Positions 30,879-42,551 of a stretch of DNA of 64,000 nt are shown here, in pieces. This DNA comes from Catenaria anguillulae PL171 (Eukaryota > Blastocladiomycota > Blastocladiomycetes > Blastocladiales > Catenariaceae), in NCBI GenBank assembly GCA_002102555.1, contig MCFL01000052.1, positions 1-64,000 of the forward strand. Direction: 5' to 3'. The notes under the pieces are model-generated. The model saw nothing but the letters and a program-made list of their open reading frames with translations. It made no database searches and had not been told where the DNA came from. The position numbers were made by a program, and so were the translations under genes. Position 1 is the stretch's first letter. The number at the start of each line of letters is the position of its first letter.

Positions 30879-32204
30879 ATGTCGACTCCTCTTCAAATCA
30901 ACATCATCGAATCCAACCAAGCGTCAGGCTCGAATGTGGGTCAATACTCGTACTCCGACGTCGATGTGACTGCCGTCTCGGACGCCAACCACTGGTATGG
31001 CCACTCGATTGCCCCCGGCCAAGACGTCCAGCTCAACATTATCCAAAGCAACCAAGCTTCGGGGACCAACATTGGGCAATCCGCGTCGACCGACGTTGAC
31101 GTGCTCGTCGCCTCGCTTCAAGCGCACCCGAATGTGGGAACTGTGCAGGTCAATTACATTGGCCAAAACGCCCCGAGCGGATCCAACATTGGGCAATCCA
31201 TCGCTGCCGACGTGGACATCACTGCAGCCGGAGGTGCCGGTACAACCCAGGTCAACTCGATTCAGGCCAACGAGGCCTCGGGCTTGGGCATTTCGCAGCA
31301 CCAGCAGCTCGACTCGGACGTGTTGACGACAACGGCGGCTGCTGGACATAGCAACGGACCTGCCACGACGACGACCACTAATGCCATTCAGCAAAATGCT
31401 GCGACCGGATCCAACATTGGCCAATCCATGTCGGCCGATGTTGATGTTGGGACCCATGCTGCTGGCGGAGACGCTCCGGTGTCCTTTACACAAACCAATC
31501 TTGCCCAGTCCAACCAAGCCTCGGGAACCAACTTGTACCAGGCTCAATCTGTCGACGTCGGCGTAACCAGTACGAATGTCGCCGACTGGAACGGTCACCA
31601 CCACCACTGGGAACCCAGTGGCGCTCCAAACATCCAAACGGACGTGATCCAATCCAACTCGGCTTCCGGCTCCAACATGCACCAGTTCCAATCGGCCGAC
31701 GTTGACGTGATTGCCATATCCACATCGACCCATCACCTACCAAGTGGCCTCGACGACACGCTCGTCCAAACCACCGTGCAACAAGTCAACGACGCGGCCG
31801 GCACCGCCATTGCACAGGTCCAAGACGTGAATGTGGACGTGTTTGCAGCACAATCCACTTGGGATTCCCACGCCATGGCCTCGAAATTGGCGGGTCTTGG
31901 GGATGCCATTCACACCAACATTTTGCAACACAATGCCGCCTCCGGGACCGGTATCATGCAAGTTCAGGCGGGAGATGTGGATGTATTTGCGTATCAGACG
32001 GCTTTTGGAGTACATGGGTCATGTGCGACGGCCGCTGGAGATGGATCCGTTCAGGCGGCGGCGGCGGATGGTGCTGGAGATACTTGGGCAATGTCGTCCG
32101 CGAGCGTCGTGACGACGGATGCTGGGGCTGGGCACGTTGAAGGTGTTCACGCGTCTGCGCAGATGCCGGACGTGCCCTTCTCGACCACCATGATTGGGGG
32201 ATGA
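30879..32204 (+). CDS. Nine-repeat Q-N-ASG-N-Q-DVDV protein, possible beta-solenoid or functional amyloid
   Basis: A single-exon, 441-residue protein. The ATG at 30879 is preferred to an in-frame upstream ATG at 30789 because the latter overlaps the TATA-like box. Nine units of about 34-48 residues each start with a core of the form [QT]xNxIQxNxASGxNIxQxxxxDVDV, for example near NIIQSNQASGTNIGQS and TDVIQSNSASGSNMHQF; spacers are Gly/His/Ala-rich. Regular Asn, Gln and Gly positions with alternating hydrophobics resemble stacked curlin-type or beta-roll rungs. Charge is low, acidic only at the DVDV steps. No signal peptide, TM segment or catalytic motif is visible. Units 1-7 are closest; 8 and 9 drift. 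I know no named family. Cys occurs only near the C-terminus. Confidence 0.85.
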   Translation: MSTPLQINIIESNQASGSNVGQYSYSDVDVTAVSDANHWYGHSIAPGQDVQLNIIQSNQASGTNIGQSASTDVDVLVASLQAHPNVGTVQVNYIGQNAPSGSNIGQSIAADVDITAAGGAGTTQVNSIQANEASGLGISQHQQLDSDVLTTTAAAGHSNGPATTTTTNAIQQNAATGSNIGQSMSADVDVGTHAAGGDAPVSFTQTNLAQSNQASGTNLYQAQSVDVGVTSTNVADWNGHHHHWEPSGAPNIQTDVIQSNSASGSNMHQFQSADVDVIAISTSTHHLPSGLDDTLVQTTVQQVNDAAGTAIAQVQDVNVDVFAAQSTWDSHAMASKLAGLGDAIHTNILQHNAASGTGIMQVQAGDVDVFAYQTAFGVHGSCATAAGDGSVQAAAADGAGDTWAMSSASVVTTDAGAGHVEGVHASAQMPDVPFSTTMIGG

Positions 32205-32455
32205 TTGTGTGGTTGTTGTCTTCCATTGCCAAATCCGTTCCCTCTTCTCGTCCTCGCTTCAATTTGTATGTACAATCCATTATCCCAAGAAGCCTGTCAT
32301 GGTTTCCTTTTTGCAATACAAGTTGTTTCTTTCCCATCAAGATGATTTCCATAGATGCTGTCCACGAGATTGAGTGGGAGGCGTGAATGTGTCATATGCC
32401 TTGGATGTATTCATACGCAGAAATTCACTGACAACAAGATACAGCGACTAACTCC

Positions 32456-33358
32456 TTACTGCTGCGACACGACCTGAGCAACAATGTCCTTGAGCGTCCG
32501 CTGCTTGAGGCCAAACTCGGCCGAATGATCCTTGCCCGCAACCCAGTATGACGCCTCGGTTCCCGAAAAGATGGCCGCCTTGATCAAGTAAAGGACACCA
32601 ATGTGCGACGGGTCAGACAACTTGGCAAATCCTTCTTGCTTGACTTGCTCAAGCGGCGTGTGCGACACAGTCCAAGCACCAGCATCACCGCCGACTTGCC
32701 GTTGCACCTCGGCCAGCAGCTCGTTTTGCGTGAACGTCGTGTCTGAAACGGCAATGCGCTGGTTCACGGCCTTGTCTGCGTGCTGCAGCACGGCCACGAC
32801 GGCCTTGCCCACGGATGCCAGGGAGGTGCCAGACACGCGAGCGTTTCCGTCGTTGATCAAGGACGCAGACTTGTTCTTGATGTCAATGCCAAGGAATCCG
32901 TTGGCCAAGCCCCAGTCGAGGAATGGGCCAGTGGCGATGACGGCATAGGGCACCTTGGCCTTTTCGAGCTCTTGGACGAGCTGGACCTTGGCGCCAAACA
33001 CCTTGACCTCCACGGATGCAGGGTGCAGCGTGTCGACGCCAAACTCGGAGGGAACAAAGAGCTTGATGCCAGCAGCAGCAGCAGCGGCAACGAGGTTCTT
33101 TTGGGCATTGTCGAGAGCGGCAGCACCAATGGTGGACACGATCGCGTCTTGGCCGTGGAGTGCTTGGGTCAGCGAAGCGAGGTTGTCATAGTCCACCTTG
33201 ACGACGTGGACATCGGACGGGAAGGTGGCAGTCGACGATGCGCGACTCAAGACGGTGATGTTGAACTTTGGCTCGGCGGCGCGAAGTTGTTCGAGGACGG
33301 GGGAGCCAATGTTGCCCGTGGCACCGACGAGGACAATGTTCTTGAGTTGAGCAGTCAT
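32456..33358 (-). CDS. NmrA-like/isoflavone-reductase-type NAD(P)-binding protein
   Basis: Atypical SDR with an N-terminal Rossmann motif (NIVLVGATGNIGSPVLEQL, residues about 7-25), the VKVDYDNLASLTQALHG step and a VPSEFGVDT segment typical of the NmrA/isoflavone reductase group. It is 300 residues in a single exon. The ATG at 33358 is preferred; the frame is open upstream, but that text is unlike the family. Such proteins reduce small aromatic or terpenoid substrates or act as NADP sensors; the substrate cannot be told. It is convergent with the repeat-protein gene. The frame is clean. Confidence 0.85.
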   Translation of the reverse strand: MTAQLKNIVLVGATGNIGSPVLEQLRAAEPKFNITVLSRASSTATFPSDVHVVKVDYDNLASLTQALHGQDAIVSTIGAAALDNAQKNLVAAAAAAGIKLFVPSEFGVDTLHPASVEVKVFGAKVQLVQELEKAKVPYAVIATGPFLDWGLANGFLGIDIKNKSASLINDGNARVSGTSLASVGKAVVAVLQHADKAVNQRIAVSDTTFTQNELLAEVQRQVGGDAGAWTVSHTPLEQVKQEGFAKLSDPSHIGVLYLIKAAIFSGTEASYWVAGKDHSAEFGLKQRTLKDIVAQVVSQQ

Positions 33359-35949
33359 GTTTGTGGAAAGAGGAGAGAGAGTGTGTGGGTGTGTTTGGTT
33401 AGAAGGAGGCAATGTGTGGAATGGGGTACATGGTGAGAACGGTGGATGTCGGCGGGGGAGGCCCAAGTATTTGTACCCCTCAAGCACATAGAGGGCATAT
33501 CTGATCCTGCAGCAAGCGGCCGAGCGGCGGGCAAGTCCAATTCGAGTGCACCTAATGTAACATACACTCTTGCTGAGCGAGACCTGCCTAAGCTCTAATG
33601 GCTTCACTCGTCAAAATTGGACAGCCTTTTGCTGACGAAAGATCACGAAAGTGGGTGAGACAGCAGACGCGTTTGTGTTGCGATGACAAATCGCTCGTGA
33701 GACAAATAGGTCGTCAGCAATGAAGAATGTTGTGCCAGTAAGCAGCAAATGGGCAGGCCCCATCACCCAATTAGCGAACCTATTTGTTGCTTGATGACTT
33801 TCATAAGCCGTCATCTTCATCAATTGCGTCCGAAATACTCCCAATGGCTTGCATGTTCCCAGACCGGACTGGGACACGGATGGCGAGCTCACTCTCGCGC
33901 CTTTGAATTTACGTTGCAGCTTATCAATCGATTTCAGATCTGGACCTCACTCATAGAACGAGCACGTTGGTATGGCGGAGTTCCTATTTTGGTCATCGAT
34001 GTGTCGCTTCTCCGCAATGGTACTCATACGTCCATCAGCGCAACTTCTACCTATTCTTACAAGATCCACTCGCCATACTCCTGTTGAAGCTCAACCTTGA
34101 CGAGACCATATGGTTGTTGGGCATTCTCTGCTCCCGTCGTTGGCTGAGTGCTGGCCGGGCCACGAGCTGAGTGCGTCCATTCTTGGGTTCCGTCCGAGAC
34201 ATTGAGGTGTATACATATCTGTTGGCTTGTCTTTATGTCACGCCCATGTATTGACCGCCAGCAGCCAAATGTCATCGAAGATCGATGAATATATCAACAG
34301 CTTCATCTTCTCATCATTAAGCGAAAATGGGTCGATCGCCTCCAGCCAATCAGAAGCCCGGATTCGCGTCGATCTCCTGACTTCGAGCCAATCAGAACTG
34401 CGGATTCGCGTCGATCCCCTCAATGCTGATTAATCACCTCATTAATTTCTCATACATTGGTGATTAATTATCGACAGATCCATTCAACTGAAGCAGCTGA
34501 TTGCATCCCGGATTGCATCACCTCTCCGCTCACTCTGTTTGGGAGAAATCGGCGGGCCTTCTCATTGTTGCTTCTCATTCACGTTGATCCCATGCAATGA
34601 TGCAAACCCACTTCTCTTGGCTCTTGGCTTGCTCTTCACGCCAATGAACTGAGATGCGCACTCCATTCGATCATGACCCGTTGACGTTGCGGTTACCTCT
34701 GCCTCCATACCGGCCGGGCACTGGGCATCGATCTCCGCCAGCCGACGCCCCAATGCCGGGCGCCGCCACCCCGCTCCCTCACTTCAGCGGCCGATACCAA
34801 CCATTTGCTTTCCGCCTTCCATGAACTTTTCTCCCTCCCTTTGACATGACATGTTCTTGCAGATCCCAATCCGGCGGGTGTGCACTGAGAGACCCGCATC
34901 GCTTAAACGGCTGGCCAGCATGCGTCCTTGAGAAGTTTCTTGGCCGTGCTTTCCACCACGCTGAAGCCCGAGTCAACACCTCAATTGCCCGATTCCACTC
35001 TCGATTCGATCCTCGGACTCACGTTATTCGCCTCGCCCAATGTCCAGACCTTCGCTGTCTGTTCCTATTGTCGGCCACTGTTGGATCGACCGGGGAGTTG
35101 CAGGCGCGCTTTCACGCGTCTAAGATGCGGTTATCTTCGTGGAGATGTGACGAAAAGTGACGGGAAATGTGTGGGTCGCGTGCCTGTGCACGCCGAGTTG
35201 GTATGCGTATTGACGCGGGCAAGGATACGTTGGCAATGTCATGGATGCGTGGGACGGCACTGATTGACAGTATGATTTCGTAGGGCGCCGGAGCCGCAAA
35301 TAATTTACTCACTTCCGTCCAGGACGATTCCTATTGGTCAAGGACTTGCTCATGCCAGCGAGGCGGTCATTGTATGGACCACGGGTTGCACGGGCTGCAC
35401 GGGTCGCGCTGGAATACGGGAATGCTTGCGCGATCCGCGCGATACGTGGGACGGTTGGGTCGAACTGGGATGCACTGGATACGCATTACGCAACGCCAGT
35501 TAGTGGGTGACACCGGCGCGGAATCAGGGGAACCAGTGGGATACGCGGGATATGTTGGGTCAGGCGCTGCTGTTGGGTGAATGGAATGTGTGATGAGCGT
35601 AGCAGGTGGGGAGCCTGTTTATTTATCGGTCGCAGGCATGAATGGGTGACAGGACGGTTGTGGAAGTATGCGGGTTGATGTTGGATTCGTTGTCCATGTA
35701 TCGGACAATATCAGTTCCACTTGCATTCATGTTTTTATTGCTGTGGGGACTCCGTCACCGTCCTTGCCAATGCAGTGTCTGTCAATGTACAACTTTCACT
35801 TGCAATGGAGCATCAATCTGTCTGGGGATCCGCTGGGGGGGGGGGTGCCGGCCACGTTGGAACCAGTCACCTTCACCCCGATCTTTCAAGCTGTCTGTGG
35901 CCGGGCAACGCCGGCGGGTCGCGCTAGTGCTACTTAATATACAAACGCA
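33359..35949. other. Gene-poor 2.6-kb region
   Basis: No supported gene on either strand. It contains a 42-bp tandem pair with CCAAT motifs (34344-34421), AT-rich sequence at 34430-34480, and a G-rich, loosely periodic stretch at about 35375-35580. The last 100 bases, with TTAATATACAAA before the ATG at 35950, should be the promoter of the W-W repeat gene. Confidence 0.5.
34344..34421 (+). repeat. Tandem pair of a 42-bp unit containing CCAAT
   Basis: AGCCAATCAGAA followed by a shared GGATTCGCGTCGATC core occurs at 34344 and again 42 bases later at 34386. The spacer between the cores differs. Both contain a CCAAT box in the same orientation. There are two copies only. Confidence 0.8.
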
Positions 35950-38022
35950 ATGAATACCGACATCAACAACCTGGCGCAATCGCTTGCACACATGGCTGTG
36001 CTCCATCTTCCGCACAATGTGTCTGACCTGATCCTCGCCCTCGCCATCCGCCTCGCTGCGGTCCGTCTCGCTGTCCACACCGAGGGTCGCCACGACGACG
36101 GATTTCCCGAGCCCAGCGATGGTGACGATGACCTGATGGACATCCTCCAGAAATGCCTCAAGACAGCCCCCGACTTGCCGCTTGCTCAACAAGCCGCGGT
36201 CGTCCATCATCCGGACACGGATTTGGCCGAGCTGTGTGCAGATGGCGAGCTCGAGCTCGTCAGGGCTTGGTTTACTTCGGCGTACGGCTCATTTGCTGCT
36301 GTCCATACGAAATTCCTGTTCCATGCCCTGACCTTCGCTTTCCCCTGACCGTTTGGCAGTAATCGCGGCCACATCCGCATTCTCGATTCACAGATGGCGG
36401 ATTGCATCACGGCCGCCTCAGCTCACGGTCACGTCCACGTCCTTGACTGGCTGCACCGGCACTCTCGCCGCCGCATGTTCTACTCGCACGAGGCCATGGA
36501 TTTGGCCAGTGAGGCGGGTGAAGTGCATGTTCTCCAATGGTGGCTCGATTCGGGGCTAAAGCTGCGGTACTCTACGCAGGCCATGGATGGCGCAAGCGTG
36601 AACGGTGAGACCGATGTCTTGGAGTGGTACAAGCGTTCGGGATTGCCACTCAAGTTTACGGAGGATGCCATCGATCTGGCCAGTGCTGATGGTCACGAGG
36701 CTAGCTTACAATGGTGGTTGGAATCAGGGCTCGAGCTGGTGTACTCGGAATTGGCTATTCACGAGGCGACTGCGGCGGCGCACCTCGACGTGTTGCGCTG
36801 GTGGAAGGATTCCGGTCTCGAGCTCAAGTTTGATGCGCATCGGATTGTGCAACACTGCACCAACTACGGTCGTGCCGACTGTTTGGAATGGTGGACGATT
36901 GAGTCGAGACTCATTACTCGCGAAGAGGCGGCCAAGCAAGTCCCTGCATACGACATGGTCAACTGCTCACTGGACGAGTACTGGATCGGTTTGAAATGGC
37001 GTCAGGCTCACAATTTTATCATCACGGGTGGAATGCTTGGCTGCTTGACTGAGTTGGCGGCTGAAATTGGTCGGATGGACGTGTTGCAGTGGTGGCTGGA
37101 AGTCGATGACGATGTGAGCAAGCGTTGTAGCGCGGTGCTCAATGCTGCCGCTGCTGTTGGCCAGCTTGAGGTGATTGAGTGGACTGTTGGTCGTTTGAAT
37201 GAGCTCGGAGTCAAGGATTGGGTCAGCGGTTGCGATACGTTGGTCGACGCGGCCAGTTCTCGCGGCCATGTTAATGTCTTGGAGTGGTGGAAGTGCAGTG
37301 GATTGGACCTCACGTACACGCATCTGGCCATCGACGACGCTTGCGCCAATGGGCATCTCGATGTCATCAAGTGGTGGTCCGAATCTGGCCTCTTGTGCCG
37401 CTTTACCGGCCGCTGCGTTGACAAGGCTGCCGGCGGCGGTCATGTCGAGATCTTGCGCTGGCTCCACAACCAACCGTCCACAGCACCTGTTCACTTTCCG
37501 GAAGATTATACGTCAAACGCCATGGATTCAGCCTCGACTGATGGTCATGTCGCTCCATTGCAATTCTTCTTGGACAGCGGCCATCCGCTCAAGTACACAC
37601 ACCACGCCATGAATTCAGCCTCGCGGTTCGGCCACACGCACGTCTTGGACTGGTGGTTGCGGCACAAAGGCACGTTGGACCTCAAGTTTTCCCAGGCCGC
37701 GATTGCCTGTTCTTGGACGACAGTGCCCATTCTCGAGTGGTGGCACAACTCCAAATTGCAGATTTCGTTGGATCTTGATTTTGGTGGCTTGGTCCCGTTG
37801 TCCAACTCAGTGACAGCGAGCATTCACTGGGCCAAGAAGAACGGATACCGTGTCGTTGCGGAGCCACGCATGCTGGGTACAGCTGGAAGTTGCGGGCGCT
37901 TCTATCTGGTTGAGTGCTTGGTCCAAGTTGTTGGAATCAGACCAACCCAGGAAACTATTTCTCGAATCCAGGCTCAAGACCAGCATTACATCGCAGAGTG
38001 GTTGGCGGAGAATGTGGTGTGA
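35950..38022 (+). CDS. Ankyrin-like W-W repeat protein
   Basis: Exons 35950-36281 and 36360-38022 join in phase (donor GTACGG) to 664 residues. After an acidic helical N-terminus come about fifteen units of about 33 residues on the pattern A-x-D-x-A-S-x-x-G-H-x-x-V-L-x-W-W-x-x-S-G-L-x-L-K-Y (for example MDLASEAGEVHVLQWWLDSG). The spacing, with a His-Val-Leu helix and a Gly turn, matches divergent ankyrin repeats, which zoosporic fungi and some giant viruses carry in large families. It has no signal peptide, TM segment or enzymatic domain. The likely role is protein binding; the partner is unknown. The first ATG, at 35950, is chosen; an internal ATG at 36394 would drop the N-terminal exon. The frame is clean. 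Confidence 0.85.
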
Positions 38023-38292
38023 AGTGCCGTCGGAGTTCCCTGCCCTTGATTCTCGAGTTCTGTTGTTTTCACATGCTTGTTTGTCTGCGTTCCATTCTTT
38101 CCCATTTCTCGCCCGTGATTTGCCAGTTCATTTGTTGACCGAGGCGCAAGTCTTTCGCCTGATCTGAACATGACAGCAATATGAACTATCTTGAGTCCAG
38201 TCTGGGCCAGGTATTCATCAACAAAGAATCGAGGGCACGGAATACATGGTTCTAAGGAAAAGCAACGAGGACAAGTACACTGGCCGCCGCTA

Positions 38293-41200
38293 CTACTGCT
38301 GCGTCATCAGCTCCTCCAACCTCCGTCTCCACTCCCGATACTCCTTTTGCGTCTTTGCCGCCGCCATCGACACGGCCTTGCTCTCGCTTGCCAACCGATC
38401 GCCCAACGTGCTCACATCGCACATGAAATCCAACATGTTGCGGTACTCGTCCAACGTGTACCTCGCACCATGGTCCGCAATGTCATCCAACATGCGCTCG
38501 GCGCCCATGAAGTACAGCTCGTAATACCGCCTCGCATGATCCAAACGCACGTCCCGACACAAATCGGCATGCAACAAGTGCTGGTGCAGCGCCCGAATAC
38601 TCGTCACCATCTTGCGGACACCGGCATGGTTGAGCCGGCGCAAGTACCGGACATTGGCGACGAGGTAATGCGTCAGGAGCAGGCCCACGCCGTCAAACAC
38701 AAACATGGCGTCCGACATTGGGAGGATCCTCAAGCACAGCTCCTCCATGACCCCCAAATCTGCATTGAGCTGCAACACGTATGGCTCGGGCTCGATTGCC
38801 ACGTCCGCTGCAGGGTCATCACCGCCTGCCAAACTCCACGACGAGCTCCGCGTGCCTGCGCCCGTACTCGCTCCGGCGCCCTCCACAAAATACGTGCCCT
38901 CACGCATTGCCAAATCCGCATGGTACATGGCGTGTACACGGACTTCCAAATGCAGTGTCACGGCGCAACTGTCGGCAAGCGCCTGGTATGCGTCGAGGAT
39001 CTCACGGAATCGAGCACCGTGCGAGCGAGGGACGGTAAGCATACGAAGCGACGAGGACGAGTCGTCGGCGTCACCCGAGCCACCGTCTGGACTGCCGATG
39101 GTGCGTGTTGGGCGGGTGAGGTTGATGGCTGCCGATGCCACGTTGGACAGCGAGCCGCCGGCACCCGTGGTGGTGGCCAGGTCGGTGTGAGAGGCGTGCA
39201 GGTCAACCAAAGAGTTGCTCAGTGATCCTGTCGTGAGCAGGGCGTCATCGACATTGGTTTCCATGAGCTTGATGATTTGGTCGCGGAACCATTTCTGAAA
39301 GAGCGATGTACGATGGTAGTTCTTTCAATAAACGCGAGAGAATGAGCATCAAAGAGATGAGCAAGACCAACAACGCACCAAGCTTGACCGCAAGTATGCC
39401 AACAACTCCAATTTCTTCTTGTCGAAAATGAGCTCATGCCGCTGGAACGACCGATCGTTACACAGGCGCGCCTGCATCAAAATCTCTTGCACATTGTACC
39501 GCTCGTTCATTTCCGCATTCAACGCCTCTCCACGGAAATGTGTGTTTTGGCACACAATCTGTAGCAAATCCGGATTCCTTGCCCATGCACCCGACACACA
39601 TTCGCCGTGACCCGCCATGCTTGCGTCCTCACCGCCATCCGCCGCCGTGGGATCGTCCATGGTGCCGTTGGGTGGGGTCGTCGTGACACACATGCGGTAC
39701 TTTGCAAAGCATCGCTCAACGTAGCGAACGAGAATGTCTTCAATCATGCGCAGGTATTCGTCGGAGCGGAATGGGACTTGCCAGACGGTGGCGCACATGG
39801 ATTGGATGAGCGAGAAGAGGCATGTTGCGCTCTACACGATATAATCATAGTGAATCGGCCAATGAGTCCACAACACGGCAAATGAGGGGAAAAAAAATGG
39901 GAGCCACTTGCACGCACCTGGAGTAAATTGTCCTCGCCCACCACAAACCCATCGGGCCCGTTCACGTACTTGCTCACATGCCCCTGGACCTTGTTCTCCA
40001 TACTCGGAATGTACATGGACAGCACATAGTCGTCCAAAAACGCAGCATTCGCTGCACGGTTGCCAGACAGCCGCACCAACCGGGCCAAAAAGTCGCACGT
40101 GGGCCGATACACGACGCAAATAAACTCGAGGTCCGCATCAAACATGGTCGTGTGATTCATGGTTTTGGATGAAGCATATCGGTCAATGACATGTGATTCT
40201 TGTGGCTGTTGAACTTGAGACCCATTGGCTGTGGCGGCTGCGGGAGGCGGCGGTGGTGGCATGTGTGAGGTGTAGAACTTGGAGACGGAGGAGAAGGCGC
40301 TGGATTGTCCAAACTTGAAGAGCGAGGCAGGCGGGAACGATCCGTCGGGGAACTGGGTCGCGGGCTTGGGTGGGGGCTGCGGCTTGAACATGTCCGAGAG
40401 GAGAACCTCGGAAGTAGATCCTTTTGGACGGAGATAGTCCATGAGAATGGATTGCAACTATCAACGTACAACTCAAGGGTGAGACGTGTTTCCTCAGCAA
40501 AACGGGCCAATCTCAAACGTACCTCCTCGTGTACCACAAACGCCACATCCTCGACCGAGTACACGGGCTCCCACTGATCTCCGCCGGCGTTTCCAAATGT
40601 CGCAAAGTTCGGTCTCCTCGACATTGCATCCACCATGTTGCACGTCAACTTGTGTCCTTCCATCACGGCGTCCAACTTGGCAAACACGGTCGTAACCAAC
40701 TTTCGGAGCGCCTCAAACCTTGCCTCCTTTGCCCTGACATCTCGTAGCAGATGCTTGTCCGCAATCGCAAACACCAGCCCACCGCCTCCCCTGCCGCTCG
40801 GTGACGACGCGGCCGCAGCGGGTGGAGCGTACTGCGACGCCACGTATGCCTCATTGGCCTCCGTGATACACTTTTCAATCATGACAAACAACTCCTTGTT
40901 CATCCTCTGCCGAATCTCTGCCAATCCAGGCGCCAACATGCCCAACCGTGTCAATGCCTCCAAACACAGCGTGATAAACCCAAGCGAATCTGCCTCTGGG
41001 TTCTCCTCTGCCCCGGGCTCGCGCGCAAATCCGAAATCGTCGCCCCCGTCTTCGTCCGCGTCGCCCAAACCCAAGCCCGTGCTGCCCAAAGGTGTGGCCG
41101 ATAGCGGCGAGTCCAGGGCCGCGCTGCCGCCAAGCGACTCCTTGCGGCCGTGGGCCACGGACCGGCGGCACGGGCCGCGTGCAGAGGGCGGCGGTTGTAA

Positions 41201-42551
41201 CGAGGCGGCGGGCGCGCGCGAGGTGGCGTGCGGAGTGTCCCCGCCAGCGGCCGATGATCCCAGGAACGTGAGCCAACGGTCTTCGCAATAGGGGGACTTG
41301 AGGTAGATGTGTGCGTTGATGTCGGAGACAATCGCTTCAAAGATGGCCTGTTGTTGTTGGGTTTCCTCATTGCATGAGTATATCCATGTCAGTGCGCGAA
41401 GGCGAAAGAACGGACCTCGCGAAGGGACGTGAGCTGCTTGCGCGTCTCCTCGAGAGCCCCGATCCGCTCGCATTCCTTGCCGTGAATGGTTTTCAGGGCA
41501 TCGTTGAGTACGATCACGGCGGAAATGTAGTACTTGCCCGCCATGAAGGACTCGATTTCGGCGGGGGCACGGCGCATCTTGTCACTATTGATTGCAAAAG
41601 CGCGAAGAGTCAGAGGCGTGCAAATGGGTGCAATGGCGCCGTAGAGCGTACACGGTATCCATGATGCGGAGCATTTCCTTGAAGACGAGGTTCTTGTTCC
41701 ACAATCCGAGCAAGTCAAATTGCTTGAGTTGAAGATGGTCGCGGGATTGAAGCAGCTTGGTCTTCATGCCCTGGACCGCGGACTGGAGCTCTGCGAATTG
41801 CCAACATTGAGGGTCAACATCGAGCAATGTGCGGATAGCGATAAGGCATGAATCGAACCTTGCAATCCTTCCAGGGTCTCAGAAAAGTGTTGGACGGAAA
41901 AGGCAAAGCTCGAGTGGTAGTCTGTGAAAGTATGTCCAGCGTCAGCAAGTCTCTGCCAGAGTGTGAGGACCGGAGTGCCGTACCATTGACGACGATATCA
42001 ATCGCCGGCTCGAGCCGAGCCATAAACTCGTTGAACGACCTGACCGACCTTCCGCCCGGGCCATCGAGCAGATCCAACGCCAATTGCACTTCTTGAAACT
42101 GTCATTTGCGTGGAAGCCAAGTGAGCCACGAGCAACGAGTCATATGTCAAAACCATGAAAACTCACGTACATCCTCTTGCTGCATGAACGGCCAAGAAAT
42201 CCTGACCTCATTCAACACGTCCTCGACATCTCGATGCAACGGAATCGTTGCCCCAACCGACTCTGCCCTCGACAATGCCAATGCCGCGTCACGCGCGGCT
42301 GCCGCTGTCGACGCCGATCGCGCGCGGCTGAACTGCGATCCGCCCGGCGTGAGTGGTGGGCCAGACATGCTCGAGTTGCTTCCGCCGCCGCCATGTGGCA
42401 GGTTGATTGAGGGCATGGGCCCGGAGGGAAGGGGCGGAGGCGGGCCGGGAGGCGACGGGCCCATGAGCTCGCGGAACTGGTCGATGCGTTCACGCGAGCG
42501 CGAGGAGGATTTGGGCGGAAGCCGGTCCGGGCGCGAGGGCGAGTTGTACAT
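38293..42551 (-). CDS. SEC8: Exocyst complex component Sec8 (EXOC4), nine or more exons
   Basis: Sec8 is a core subunit of the octameric exocyst that tethers secretory vesicles to the plasma membrane. Exons fit as 42551-42171, 42098-41984, 41921-41859, 41790-41652, 41584-41416, 41365-39918, 39831-39379 and 39294-38293. A Pro/Ser-rich N-terminus leads to the helical domain. Hallmarks are RRAPAEIESFMAGKYYISAV with AVIVLNDALKTI, and HIYLKSPYCEDRW, the best-conserved Sec8 motif. The CorEx-like rods and C-terminal helical bundle follow. Two low-complexity inserts (after PYCEDRW, and PPPPPAAATANG) are species-specific. The frame changes near 40455 where no acceptable intron exists, which looks like one lost C. 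The total is roughly 1,100 residues or more, in the range of the family. It is convergent with the W-W gene. Confidence 0.9.

Noticed and set aside
30924-31736. 270-aa minus-strand ORF opposite the repeat protein
   Set aside because: Repeat-induced shadow; its Val/Gly/Arg periodicity follows the sense repeats.
30879-32204. Bacterial curlin gene acquired by transfer
   Set aside because: Unit length, DVDV ends and lack of a secretion signal do not fit curlin; only the Asn/Gln/Gly spacing is alike.
36967-37494. 175-aa minus-strand ORF
   Set aside because: It is antisense to the W-W repeat gene and arises from its periodic codons.
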